Source: Boletus sp. NGJ (taxonomy: Eukaryota > Basidiomycota > Agaricomycetes > Boletales > Boletaceae). From it: DNA of 64,000 nucleotides. Made by a program: the position numbers and the translations under genes. The notes under the pieces are model-generated. The model was not told where the DNA came from, did not search any database, and worked only from the letters and a program-made list of their open reading frames with translations. The stretch's first letter is position 1; every line of letters starts with the position of its first letter. The stretch is from contig JAGTXK010000227.1 in the NCBI GenBank assembly GCA_019096195.1, positions 61,471 through 125,470 on the forward strand. The letters are read 5' to 3'. Shown in pieces: positions 34,249 to 45,617 of the stretch.

Positions 34249-35989
34249 TCAGCAGGCATCCTGAGTTCGCTTCTCCGTCCACAGCTTTCGCCAAGTTTCG
34301 GGTCCCCCAAATACATCAATTTTTTGACAGGCTGGAATAAGATCGACATGAAGTTCAGGCCATAACGGCTCCCACGGCCAGAGGGGAAGTGCGCAAACAC
34401 TCTGGTATGAGTCATTTAGAAACAGAACGTCAAGAGTAACCAATTAAGACTTACGTCTGAGCCGCAGACTTCCTCGCAACCAATGTCCGTCGGCCAATCC
34501 AGATATCTGGAAAGGTTTGTGATCCGCTCAAGCCACGCCCCAATAGGCATCGCATTTGAATGGGAGAAGTCGTAACTCTGCGCAAAAATTGTCCCAAAGT
34601 CGAGACATATCCTGCCTTGGACGGTCTCCATGCTTTCTTTAAGCAGCGTTTCCTGAATTGTCATCGTGCCTAAAGGTAAGCCCTTCGTGTATTGAGACCC
34701 GCAGCGATCCAGTCCTGATCCATGAGGGTGTAACGGGGTAGCAGAGAAGAAAAGGTCCTGTCCGGTTGCATTTGTGGAGGTAGTATCCATGTATGGCATC
34801 AGTGGTGAATATGTCAAAAGTTGTATCTGTTCCAATGCGCGTGTTATGTCGATGGCAGAGTTGGGTAATGATATGAGATCAGAGAGGGCGTGACGAAGAT
34901 GCACTATCCGGTGGGCCCAATTCTCAACAATGAGACGAGCAAGTGAAATCCAATCGGTACCAGAGCCTACTCCGTAGCCACGCCGGACAACGTCTTCCAC
35001 CTCACGTCGCACAGACAATGCATCCTCCTTTGATACGGTGGGCCAAATACGATGTTGGGCCATCCTCAACCCCAATCGAGATTCAGAAAGACTCGCAAGT
35101 CGGGGATTGTAGTACGTGACCATTCCAGCAGGATGTAAAGTCAGGAAAGGCAGTGCTGCCATGTTGTAAGCAGTGTAGATCCTGGCCCATTCGTGAAAGG
35201 CTGACAGTGAGAAGAAGGGAAATGGCAATGCACGTGGGGCATCCGGAGTGCCCGGATCCAAGCGCAAAGTGTTGAGAACTGAGTGATGAGGGGGTGTGAC
35301 ATTCAAGTGGTTGACGAGTTGAATTGCACTTGAATTAAAATCACACCAGATCACTTCGCTGAGCAAAGAACATTCAATATGTGAGAGGGTAGACAAATGT
35401 GGACTTACAAGCCAGTGTTCATCCTGACGAAGCCGTCGACGTCCTTGGTCTTTGCCCATTGACAAAGCATTCTGGCTCGTTCAAACTCCTCGACCAGACC
35501 CCCCCATGCAGGTCGATCGATGCCAGTGTCACGCTGCCCTGCACCGTAAATGAATGTTGCGACGTTATCTAGCCATCCGACGTCTAACTTGGTGGGATAT
35601 GCCGACAGGCCATCAAACACAAGCACCTGCAGTGGACGAATAGCTCGATATGTAAGCATATAGGTCGGTCTTCCAGATGGCGACATCTGCGGAAGGCTGA
35701 ACCCTACTTCGGGAGACAACCCGAACCAGTCCGGGGATGATGGTAGTTGAGCATCAAGTCGAGCGTGATAGAGTAACGTTTGAGGGGCAATTGAAACTGG
35801 AACGACCGAATGCCCTGTTGGATGGAGTGTGTTTGGCCATTGTTTCAAGAGACCAAACAGTGAGTTGAATATGAATGGAGACGTGTCACGGTCAGCCTGT
35901 TCATCTATCTTGAATGGAAGCTGACGAGATGCAAAGCAGAACGGAAGGGAAAGCAAGAACCAGCAGGCCACAAAATACCCGGACTCCAT
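34249..35989 (-). CDS. Conserved fungal secreted/membrane protein of unknown function
   Basis: The start at 35989 gives MESGYFVACWFLLSLPFCFA, a signal peptide or anchor, followed by QWPNTLHPTGHSVVPVSIAP, LLYHARLDAQLPSSPDWFGL, MLTYRAIRPLQVLVFDGLSA, ARMLCQWAKTKDVDGFVRMN and, after an intron, EVIWCDFNSSAIQLVNHLNV. The P-TGHS...LYHAR...PEW...FD...YFDG...CEW...FVRM...E..WCDF pattern is shared by a broad family of uncharacterised proteins in asco- and basidiomycetes. The C-terminus is Cys/Trp/Pro rich (VCALPLWPWEP) and ends at 34249. Another frame stays open to 33837, over the SDR start, but fits the family less well. Role in the cluster unknown. It may be an unrelated passenger. Confidence 0.75.
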
Positions 35990-36402
35990 GGAGCAGACTT
36001 GTGGAGCAGGGTTCAAGTCAGCACAACATTAATGAAAGGAGTGACACACCAAATCGGATCTTGTCACCCTCAATTCGACGTCCTTACTAGTTACTACACG
36101 GTATCGGCACTTGCGGTAATACACTCCATACTTAGACTCACTTGTGCGAAAGCTAAGCTTGAACTCATCCGCTTTTCTGGCAGATCGATCGGATCGCCAA
36201 CACATCTCGGGCGAGCCCGTCGGTTGTTGTACAGTTCAACTTGTACTTACACGAACCCGTTCTACGATAAGCTCGCGAAAGGGATGTCATGCGCGCTCAC
36301 ACCAGTACCGTCACGACTTAAACAATAAAATGGCAATGATTCTTTCCTGGTCTTCATCTCCTGCGTCCTACAGTAAAGTTTCTCCCTTCGACTCCGTTGT
36401 AG

Positions 36403-38877
36403 ATGTCTCTGCCCACTTTGCAGAGGCTCAGCTCCCAGGTTCCTGCTGATTTTACGCAAGAAAAAGCTTCCGCCATAGCGACGCGTTGGATCAAGAGCTT
36501 TCAAGGATTGTGCCAGTCCAATCCTTGTCGAGTAGTCGACCTTTTCTTGCCAGACCATCCGGATCATCCCCCGTTCTGGCGCGACATCCTCGCTTTAACA
36601 TGGAACTTCCGCACGTTTGCCGGTGGTGAAACTATCTCAGAGTTCCTTCGGGATCAAGCATCGGTGTTGCGCCAGATCTGCGACTGCAAGCCGTTGGAAC
36701 ACGCCCAATTGCAACAACCATGGCCTGATGTCGCGTGGATTCAAGCTGTCTTCACCTTCTCAATTGACCTGGCACATTGTATGGCCGTCGTCCGGCTCGT
36801 GCCTATGCCAGATAATTCATGGAAGGCTCACACGGTGTTCACAAATATGCAAGTATGTATGCAGCATAACACCGTTCGCCGTTTCTCAGTTCCTCACGTC
36901 GCTCCAGGACCTTAAACAGCACCCAGAGATGACTGGTATCAATCGCGATCCTCACCCTGCCCACGGTTATTGGGCCAGGCAGCGAGCAAAGGAGCTCTCA
37001 TTTGACGATACCACTCCCGAAGTGATAGTCGTCGGGGCGGGACATAGGTGATTTACGGTGTTGAATTCGAATGGTATTCAATGTTCACGTCGACCAGCGG
37101 ATTGTCTGCCGCAGCACGCCTCAAGTTTCTCGGTATAAATGCTCTTGTTGTGGAGACGAACGAAAGGATTGGAGATAATTGGAGGAATCGCTATGACTCA
37201 CTTTGCCTACATGATTCCGTCTGTGCGGACATTGCTGTCTGCTCTGCTAGAACAAAAATACTGATCTCGCTTCTATGTAGGGATGGACCACCTGCCCTAT
37301 CTCCCGTACGTCGCCTTTGAATCACATCAGATGGCACTGACGGGATGCCTCAGCTTCCCCCCTACTTGGCCTGTTTTCACCCCAGCCTCAAAGCTGGCTG
37401 CCTGGCTGGAGTCCTATGCCCAGAACCTCGACCTTAATGTATGGACTTCGAGCACTATCGTCTCGGCTCGTCTTTCAAGCGACGAGAATGGTTGGAATGT
37501 TGTGATACGATGCCCTGGAGGCACCTTACGCGAGTTTAATAACGTTCAATATCTAGTCCTGGCCACTGGACTGGGCGGTGGCAAATGGAATTACCCCAAA
37601 ATCCCTGGCATGGTAAGTCTTCGAAGGACCCCGTTGCTACTTGATTCCCTGCTCACAGCTCGAAACTAGGATACATTCTCTGGGAAGATAATGCACTCCA
37701 TGCAGTACAGAAATGCTCTTGAACACAAGTCCAAACGGGTTTTTATCATTGGCAGTGGTACGTCGGCGCATGATATCGCGGTTGACCATTGCGCCGCAGG
37801 AATAGGTCAGTCTATCCCGTTCGGATTCTGTCGATATGAATTCTGTCAAGATGACAATGGCAATACCTTCAGATGTGACAATCTTCCAGCGCAGCCCCAT
37901 CTATGTCATGACTAGTGCTGCGAAACACGCGATGTCAGCCGGAGTCTATTGCGAAAATGGGTCTCCATTGGAACTTGCAGATTGCCTAAACGCGTCGTAT
38001 CCCAACCTAATCATGGCGGGCGAATTCGGGCAGAGATTAACTGCCACACTGGCACAAATGGACCAGTATGTCGATCAGTTTTTGGAGTGCCTGAGTTCAC
38101 AGTCACACTATTCAGGGATACGCTCGACGGACTCGACGGTGCTGGATTCCAACGGAGCATGGGAATCAACGATACCGGACTTATTCTCCTGGCCTGGCAG
38201 CGGTACGGATACCCGATTATCCGAGTTGTGGTTAGGCTGACCTGTGTGTAAATAGCGCCGGTGGATATTACATTGGCACGTTGCCGTAAATGTTGTGTAT
38301 GTTACTTGCTCATGGCCGTCATGCCAGATTCCGGAGCCAGTAAGCTCATCGCCGAGGGACGTATCAAAATCAAGAACGGTACCGGGATTTCCAGGATCAC
38401 CGAAACTGGTATCTCCTTTGAGGATGGCACTGAAACTACGGCCGACGTGATCGTCTTCGCCACCGGGTAAATCCTTCTTCATCTTACTCATGGCTCATCT
38501 CTTATCGATTCTTTTCTTAGTTTGGGAAATGCTCGAGATACTGTGCGTGAGATCTGCGGAGATACCGTCGCATCAAGATGCACGTCTATATGGGGCCTCG
38601 ACGAGGAAGGGGAATTGAATGGCTGTTGGAAGGAATTCGGCGTGCCGCGCCTTTGGTATGTCTCTGGTATGCAGCATTCACACTTCTCAGATAAAAGTAT
38701 TTGCTGAGTTGAGATTTAAATCTTGAAGGTGGTTTGGGCCAATGTAGGTTTCATTCCAAGCACGTTGCACTTCGTAAGCCCATGTCCAGCTATCAAACGA
38801 TTGGATGCTGACCTTGAGATAAAGAAATCAAAGCTATGAAAGCGGGTATTTATGGTCCTTGCTACACAAGCAACTAG
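36403..38877 (+). CDS. Flavin-dependent monooxygenase (FMO-1) with N-terminal NTF2-like extension
   Basis: Class B FAD/NADPH monooxygenase. The first about 165 residues (WIKSFQGLCQSNPCRVVDLF, FWRDILALTWNFRTFAG) form an NTF2/SnoaL-like extension. The FAD Rossmann motif VVGAGHSGLSAAARL is created by splicing at about 37,048-37,094. It is followed by NERIGDNWRNRYDSLCLHD, the FMO-type motif FSGKIMHSMQY (FxGxxxHxxxY), the NADPH motif FIIGSGTSAHDIA, then SRITETGISFEDGTE and VIVFATG. The C-terminal exons read CRFHSKHVALQIKAM, after which it stops at 38877. Introns join in phase, so the gene appears complete. It is paralogous to FMO-2 at 41.5-43.7 kb and converges on the MFS gene. It could hydroxylate, epoxidise or oxidatively rearrange a cluster intermediate; which one cannot be told. 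Confidence 0.85.
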
Positions 38878-38890
38878 ACCAATTTGTATA

Positions 38891-40647
38891 TTACTTAGCA
38901 GTCCCATTGGTTTTCCATGGGCGCCTAGGTAGCCATCGTGCAATAGGGAAACCTACGATGCTCAAGGTCATCATGATAAAGTAAAAGGCATATCCGCCCA
39001 TCACATGGTACTTGATACTGAGAGATAAAAGCACTGTCATTATCGGACTCAGTGCGCACACAATCGATGATACATTCTGTGCGAGGCCGTTGACCGCTCC
39101 TAGACATTGTTTGTTTGGCGCAGACGCCACATTAAATAAAAATATGGCACCTGTCACATATCACTCGTCAGACTCACAGCGAAAGACGAAACAACAGAAT
39201 ACACCCTACCATATCCTGTTTGCAATGCCATTAAATTTGCGACTGGGCACAGCGCAAAGAAAGGAACCCAACATGCGAGGCTCACCATGAACAAGCCTCG
39301 TTCCCCAAGGGACTTGCTAATGCGAGCAAAGAAGAGTTGCTAACAGATCATTGGGTTAACGGTTTGAATACAATCGACGAGGCCTCACCTGGAAAATGTC
39401 ATTCAAAAGTCCCTATGTTCCTAGGACTGATCCTATCTTTTGAGGTGCGAGATAAAGGCCCCCGTTTTTTAAAGGATGTTACATAAAACATCGGAAGCGT
39501 GACATCAGCCACTGCATAGCTGCATCAACAGAGACAATCATCCGATGGACGGAGAATAGCCTACCGATACCGATGAATGAAATCCAACCTTGATTCAATA
39601 TGACCACTGCAGGCGTGAAGTAGTGCGCGCAATGGGAGTGGTTTGTCTATGTCGTCCGCGAATGAAACCAGCCGTGCAGGCACATGGAGGGGTACTCTCT
39701 CCAGAACGGTTGCGAGAATACATCAGGGAGTCTTGACTGGGGGTGTTCAAGCCATCCTACGGGGTGAACATTTAGCTTCAGAAAAACGTGCTTATGAATT
39801 CGAGTGAAGATTGACCACCGATCAGTGGTCCAATAGCAACGCCGACAGCGAATGTGACAGGGATAAGGCCATATACTGGTGCTCAATTGGATTCAACGTC
39901 GGTAATTTCAGTGAACCTACAAGCTCGCGATCAACAATAAACTTGAATGAGTGTAAAGGTAATTACATTGTTCTGATCAAGCCAGCATTGCCATTGAGCA
40001 TTCCAGCTAGTAAAAGTCGACTCAACACTAGTTGGGAAAACGTGCGCGACAATCCTAAGAATGGCATTGCGATGCATAGGCCAGTTGAACCAAATCTAGT
40101 AACATAGTGAGAATCACCATCACACCTAATACGGGAGACTTACAGCAACACAGGCTTTCTTCCCATTCAGTCATTCATTCGAGATCACCTGTGGGTGAGG
40201 ATGAGAATTCCGATAAGATCCCCTCCGTTGATAGAAATTCTCATTGAAAAATCGTGGTAGCCTATAAAGAAACCGGTAGTCTAAAGGACTCGAATTAGAG
40301 CGCATCTTCCTGTCACACAATGAATACTACACACCATGAGACCGATGTAGTAGCCCACCTGGCTTTCGTCACCGTGCGTGACCTCCATTCCAGAGATGAG
40401 CTTGTTACGGAATCGAGCATCATTGCCATCAGGTGTCACAATAGAAAAAAAGAAAAAGACTCACTCGAGAAATATAAGGGCTCATTGAACTGAACGAGAC
40501 GGGTTCAGCTAATAGCATCATCAGGAGGATGGATAATTGCAATTTTGGAAGAGGGCTTGGTGAATCCTTCACATTGTTTTTTGACCTCCAAAGAGGTGTC
40601 TCTTCGTCCGGAAAGTCAGGAGATCGGTCAATGTCGGTGTCGGCCAT
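38891..40647 (-). CDS. Major facilitator superfamily transporter (drug:H+ antiporter style)
   Basis: The start at 40647 gives a hydrophilic N-terminus (DFPDEETPLWRSK), then the first membrane helix LQLSILLMMLLAEPVSFSSM, GMEVTHGDESQVGYYIGLM, the conserved helix-5-type motif FAVGVAIGPLIGG (about 39,825-39,865), QSRLPDVFSQPFWREYP, GWISFIGI, and the C-terminal helices APNKQCLGAVNGLAQNVSSI, YAFYFIMMTLSIVGF and ARWLPRRPW. The NGLAQ segment is typical of fungal MFS drug:H+ antiporters. Exon borders in the middle (39,200-39,700) are hard to place by eye, so a lesion there cannot be excluded. The stop at 38891 is 13 bp from the convergent FMO-1 stop. It is the probable exporter or self-protection pump for the cluster product. 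Confidence 0.75.
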
Positions 40648-41482
40648 AGCAGAGGTTGCAGACCTTGACCCTTGACTTCCTTCAGGAGGACCTTACGGGT
40701 TTTGATCCACATATTTAGACGTCTCTGAACTGGGCCCCACTGGCACGCGTGTTGAAACAATTGGCGGAATGATTATTTAAGTAACGTAAAGTCTGGAAAT
40801 CTGTCAAAATGAAGTCGTGATAAGTTGACGCGTTGCATCCGAGTTAGTTGAACCGAACAAGCAATTTTCAAGTGCGTACGCCAACATCTTCACTGCATGC
40901 GAATTCAGTAAGTTCATAGGTAACTAGCGCATGCTATGACCCATTGCGTCCGAGAGTTCAACCGAACAAGCAATTTTCAAGCAGGGCAAACATCTTCACA
41001 TTCATATCCGGTACTACTGAGTACAGTACTACAGTACATATGTAGAGTCTTTGATCATCGTTGTATGACTCGGGTTGCAGAGGAAAGAAAGAAAAGGATG
41101 ATGAGCAGACTAACGGTGTGGGCGGAGGCGCGAAGCGCTTCCCGGCCGCGATTTGAGAAAACCTGGCCCGCCCGAGTCTCAGCTGCGTGGGCGGGCTGGG
41201 AAGAGCGGTCTCGGAGAGCGCGACAGCGAGGGTCCGGCGAGGCGATTCTGGAAGGGATTCTGAAAATCCCGGCAGAATCACAGTGTGCGGTGGGTGGGCG
41301 AAAATGAAGAACGGGGTCGGGGCGCGGCTGGTAGGCTGACTGACGAAAGAACGAAAGAAAGAAAGTGCCGAGTCACAGCCACTCGCGCAAAGACAATATT
41401 CTATTCTTACTCGCAAGCTCGCACTACTAGACTGTACACACATGATGCTGAGCTCCGCCTCATGCGCCACACTTGTGGTAAC
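40648..41482. promoter_or_regulatory. GC-rich intergenic region upstream of the MFS gene
   Basis: Separates the MFS start from the FMO-2 stop, both on the minus strand, so it should contain the MFS promoter and FMO-2 3' UTR. It holds a direct duplication (40836-41008) and a GC-rich stretch (41100-41350). Long open frames occur on both strands here (123 and 170 codons) but mirror each other and look compositional. Confidence 0.45.
40836..41008. repeat. Imperfect direct duplication, unit about 65 bp, spacing about 110 bp
   Basis: GCATCCGAGTTAGTTGAACC at about 40,838 and GCGTCCGAGAGTTCAACC at about 40,946 each lead into the identical ACCGAACAAGCAATTTTCAA and then a diverged stretch ending in AACATCTTCAC. 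Both copies lie upstream of the MFS start codon, so they could be duplicated promoter elements. Confidence 0.7.
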
Positions 41483-43743
41483 TTAACTACCCTTCAGATT
41501 CAGTTCCTCAGCTTTGATATGAAGAGCCTGAAACATTTCAATGGCCGTTACGGAAAGATTGCACAATCTGACAAAAGTAGTACTAACCAGTTGCTTGGAA
41601 TAGATTCTCGAATCAGCGAAATCACCAGCGGCGTACCAAAACTGTTAATTTAGTATGAGAACTGAGAAGAGTTGTCAAATTTGCGAGGGTGAAATTACCG
41701 CGGGATAACCGGTGGGGCGATACGCTCCGCACATCTCGTCCTCCTCGTCAAGGCCCCATATCTCTTTGGTAGACTCCATCACTTCCGGGCCAAAGACATC
41801 TTTCATCCGATCCCTCCAGCTTGTGTATCCGGTTCTGCGAGCGAGGAATCACTGCCCGTATTTGAGTATTTGGATCATTATACTTACGCAAATATCACAG
41901 CATCTGCCTGCAACTCGGTTCCATCGTTGAACACTAAACCTGTTTCTGTGAATGATACCGGTTCCACGCCCTGTCGGATGGCGACCTTCCCCGACGCAAT
42001 AAGCTCGGCACAGCCAACATCAAGCCCTAACAGGTCAACACCACATTGAAAAGGTTTCAAGCTGAAATCTGAGAAGCGGCACTTACAATACCCACCGCCC
42101 CGTGAGATATATAAGATACCCACACCAGAGTTATCTTCCCCATAGTAGTGCTGGAAGCCAGACTTTCGCAGTCCATCCAACATTTCCTTATCCACGGCTT
42201 GCGCTTGGTCCGCGGTTGCTTGAGCCATCACCCTCACCATCCCAAGTGGCATTGAAGCTCTTTTGAAATCCGATATTTCAACCGGACGATCATCGGGATA
42301 GGCTTGAATGAAGTTCTTGGTAATTTCTCTGCTGGAAATAACACAAGTCTTTGATCTCTGCACCATTGTAACTGATGCCGCTCCGCGGAATGAGAGATCC
42401 TGACAAATGTCAGCTGATGAATTCCCTGCACCTATCACTACAACCCGTAACCTGGCGAATCGCTGGCCACCGGGGAATTGGCTTGTGTGAAGTACTTCTC
42501 CGCGGAAGTTCTCGGAGTGCGGAATGACCGGGATATGTGGGAAGCCGTGCACACCGGCGGCAACCACGACGTGCTTCGGACGCACCATAACCTTTGTACC
42601 ATCCCGATCGACTTGAATCGTCCATCGTCTCTTCTGTGCATCGTACGACGCCTTTGGAAGAATTTGGCTATTAGTCCACACAACCAAGTCTTGAACTTTG
42701 GCATAATGTTCGAGCCAGTCTGCGATCTTGTCCCGAGGGATGAACAAAGGAAAATTGTGTGGAAATGGTTGATAGAGAGCTGAAACATAGCAAACCAGCG
42801 CTCGCAACACAGAGAGAGAACAAGCTGGAACACTTACTAGTACTATACAATTTTGGAGTGTGTAAAGTCAACGATGGATAGCGTTTTCTCCAGTTGTCGC
42901 CTGAGCGAAATTGAGGTACCCACGGATTCATATCGGGGAGAAGCCTACCAATCCTTTGATTTTTCTCCACAATCAATGCTGCGATACCCATCTGCTTAAA
43001 CCGTGCCGCAGCGTGTAAACCAGATTGCCCGCCTCCAACTAAATGGTGGGTTTAGCAAGAAACTGAGATTATTCAATCAATACACTGACTTATCACGACT
43101 TGTGGGTCATTCTCCACTTTAAGTCGCCTCTCTTCGAGTACCCTGTTCGAAAATACGAGGTTCAGAAAACACGTATACTATTCATTCGACAACAAACGTA
43201 CTCATTCCAGGTGATCGTATGTCCTCCGTAGAGTCCGGTTTCTGCTACGGATTCCTTGTGTCCTTTGAGATCTTCCATCATAACAAATACGGAGAGCGCC
43301 TTCATCCCAGAAAGGGTCATTGGTAGGAGCCGGGCTAGTCCTCGAGCGAACGCGATAGGTGTCTCAAATCGGAACGAGAACTCTATTCCCTGGCCAAACG
43401 GCAAAGTGAAGGGAGATGGGCGCAACTCTGGCGTTTCATCCAAGACTACGTTGGTAATATTTGCAGATGCCAGTTTCTTCTCCAGATAGTCAGAGATTTT
43501 CCCGTGTCCATGAAGAGTACGAGTGTCCCAAGTAAAGACGAGTACGTCTCTAAACCAACCATCAGGCTTGAATAACTTGGTGGCGAAGTGATGGGCATTC
43601 CCCGAAGCGGTGATTTCGATGAAATCCTTCAGCCAAGCATGTGCAATAGCCCTCGCGTCGACGGGTACGTCCGTGATCAACTGTGATGCAGCGGTCATGC
43701 CTATCTGTCCGGTGACATTGAAAGGTGAGCGACTGGCAAACAT
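41483..43743 (-). CDS. Flavin-dependent monooxygenase (FMO-2), possibly the C-terminal half of an AKR-FMO fusion
   Basis: The N-terminal NTF2-like extension ([32 protein letters not shown]) parallels FMO-1. After introns come [18 protein letters not shown] (FAD), [40 protein letters not shown], the FMO motif [11 protein letters not shown] (FxGxxxHxxxF), the NADPH motif [61 protein letters not shown], and final exons [18 protein letters not shown] and [13 protein letters not shown], ending at 41483. No lesion was seen. The first ATG (43743) lies 52 bp beyond a perfect splice donor in the upstream aldo/keto reductase, and the acceptor just before the ATG keeps the frame. The native N-terminus may therefore be fused to that enzyme. 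If separate, the start may instead be the Met of [12 protein letters not shown], by comparison with FMO-1. Confidence 0.85.
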
Positions 43744-43762
43744 ATTTCCCTATACCACCATA

Positions 43763-45233
43763 TCAGTATATAAATATGAACCAGAAACATCTCATAATTA
43801 CGTCAGGTAGGCGAGCCGGCTCGTATACGACTGCAGATTCGAGGTAAGAAATTTGTTCCGGGGAGAGGCAGATCTCCAGCCCCTTGATGCTTGCGAACAG
43901 CTGCTTGACCTTCGGTCCGCCGATTACAGGGAACACGTAAGGGGTCTTGTGCGATATATACGCGATAACAACTAAGTCACAATGCGTCAATACGAGAGCT
44001 AGAGTGCACGGGTAGGCATACCCGCTGAAATAATCCCAGTGCCAACTTCCTTGGCGACCTTTTCCAGTGATCGAAAAATTTGTTCCTTTGTCTTATGTTT
44101 ATCCCATACGTACCGATCCCCAGAGTCGCAGCGGGGTTCGTCTTCCATGTTCCCAAGTCCATCTACTGAGATAATATTTCTAACAGCAAGTGCCATACCT
44201 TGCCGAGACAAAATCTGAGTTTCACCCATAGGATAGAAGACAAGCCACTACAAACCTTCAGCTCGCGCCACTGGCACTATGTCACGTTCAAAAGTGTGAT
44301 CCATCACGTTCCAGCTTCCTCGATAGATCACGAAGGGAGTCTTGCCAAAGGCGCGAGCATACATGTTTGCCTTGGAACAAATCCAGGCAGGGGAGTTGCT
44401 TAGGCCCTTTCAACATGTAAGGACTGGAAGAGCATTATAAAGGTGAATCAGTACAAGATAGAAGACTTTTCTAGCAACTACAAGATTGTGCAAGCTGTTC
44501 ATCACCTACGACAAAGGATGAGACGTCAGCAGAGAGCCTGACAGGGAGTAGTTATCGAGCACGACCTCTTCGACGGGGGTACTCCATTCCCAGAAATCAA
44601 CATAGAGGAGATCGATGTAGGATGTTCGCAGCTTCTTCAAACTTTCTTCGACACTAGTATACGGGGGGTTTACTAATATTGACTATGATCGCGTGCAAAG
44701 AAAGTTGACCTTAGGACCATAGCCTTGACATTGTTTCCACTGAACTGTGTGTTCTGTTTGTCGTAAATTGCGCCGTACTGAGGAGGGGAGCCAGCCACAT
44801 TCAAGTTACACGCCGTCGCCAAATAATTTCTCCACGACCCTCGTACCTTTGTGGCGATGACGAGCTTATCGCGAACATGTCTCTGCTCCGCCCATTCGCC
44901 AACCCATTCCTCGGATAATCCGCCTTGACTGTTGAATACAATCAGCGATTAATTCTTGTTCAAGAACAGCATCCCCGTATAACGCAACCAGTTAGAAGTG
45001 TCAATGAAGTTCCCGCCCGCTTCAAAAAAGGCGTCCAGCAGCGCAAACGCAGTATCTCTGGCGATCGTACTATCCATTCCGCCGTTCCCATTGTCCTCGA
45101 CGCTCGCACTACCTAGTTGAAGAGGTGAGACACGGAGTCCTGCGTTGGGTGCGAGTATGCAGTGTTGACTCAGTCTCGACGAAGTGGCAGCGCACATCGC
45201 CATTACTGAACTTCTGTAGCCTGAGGGTGCCAC
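43763..45233 (-). CDS. Aldo/keto reductase (aryl-alcohol dehydrogenase / AKR9-like)
   Basis: NADPH-dependent TIM-barrel reductase. The start at 45233 leads to LAPNAGLRVSPLQLGSASVE, ALLDAFFEAGGNFIDTSN, then after an intron QGGLSEEWVGEWAEQRHVRD and LVIATK, SLKKLRTSYIDLLYVDFWEW, LGISNSPAWICSKANMYARA, FVIYRGSWNVMDHTFERDIV and HKTPYVFPVIGGPKVKQLFA, the NADPH-binding end. The order matches fungal aryl-alcohol dehydrogenase-like AKRs. The catalytic Tyr expected in the NNYQ-type motif reads as Cys (TG|T across the intron near 44,930-44,990), which would be unusual. The short unspliced end (…PARLPDVIMRCFWFIFIY) stops at 43763. Splicing at 43750-43801 would instead run on in frame into FMO-2, and AKRs of this type are normally 30-50 residues longer than the unspliced form. 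Confidence 0.82.
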
Positions 45234-45617
45234 GGCCGGTCTCAGAAGGTCCAGATTCAGCGGACTAATAAATCTAGGCTAAAGTGAACGGAATCCCACG
45301 AGCGAGTTACCACCTTAAGCAGCACAGGCTTTCACTGACCAAGCAAGTATCCATGTGGACACGGCGTCAGTCTTTCCTGTAACATATACATATACCTTTT
45401 CCTACACATGTTCGAATGCCCCTGATTCGTTAGGAAACTTCGGATAAACTTAACGGAGATCTAAGCCTCAAACCCTCGATCCACCGATCTCATACGGCAA
45501 ATCTCAGGCTGTCGTCTTCTAATACCATCCATGACTAGGGTTCCTTCTTCTGATTCATCGGAGAATAGATAAGCAGCGCCTCACGAGAGCTCCCTTCTAT
45601 ATTCTTATCTCCTCACA

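Noticed and set aside
40936-41470. Long open frames on both strands (123 and 170 codons)
   Set aside because: They overlap as mirror images in a GC-rich intergenic region and have low-complexity Ser/Pro/Arg content, no motifs and no splice partners.
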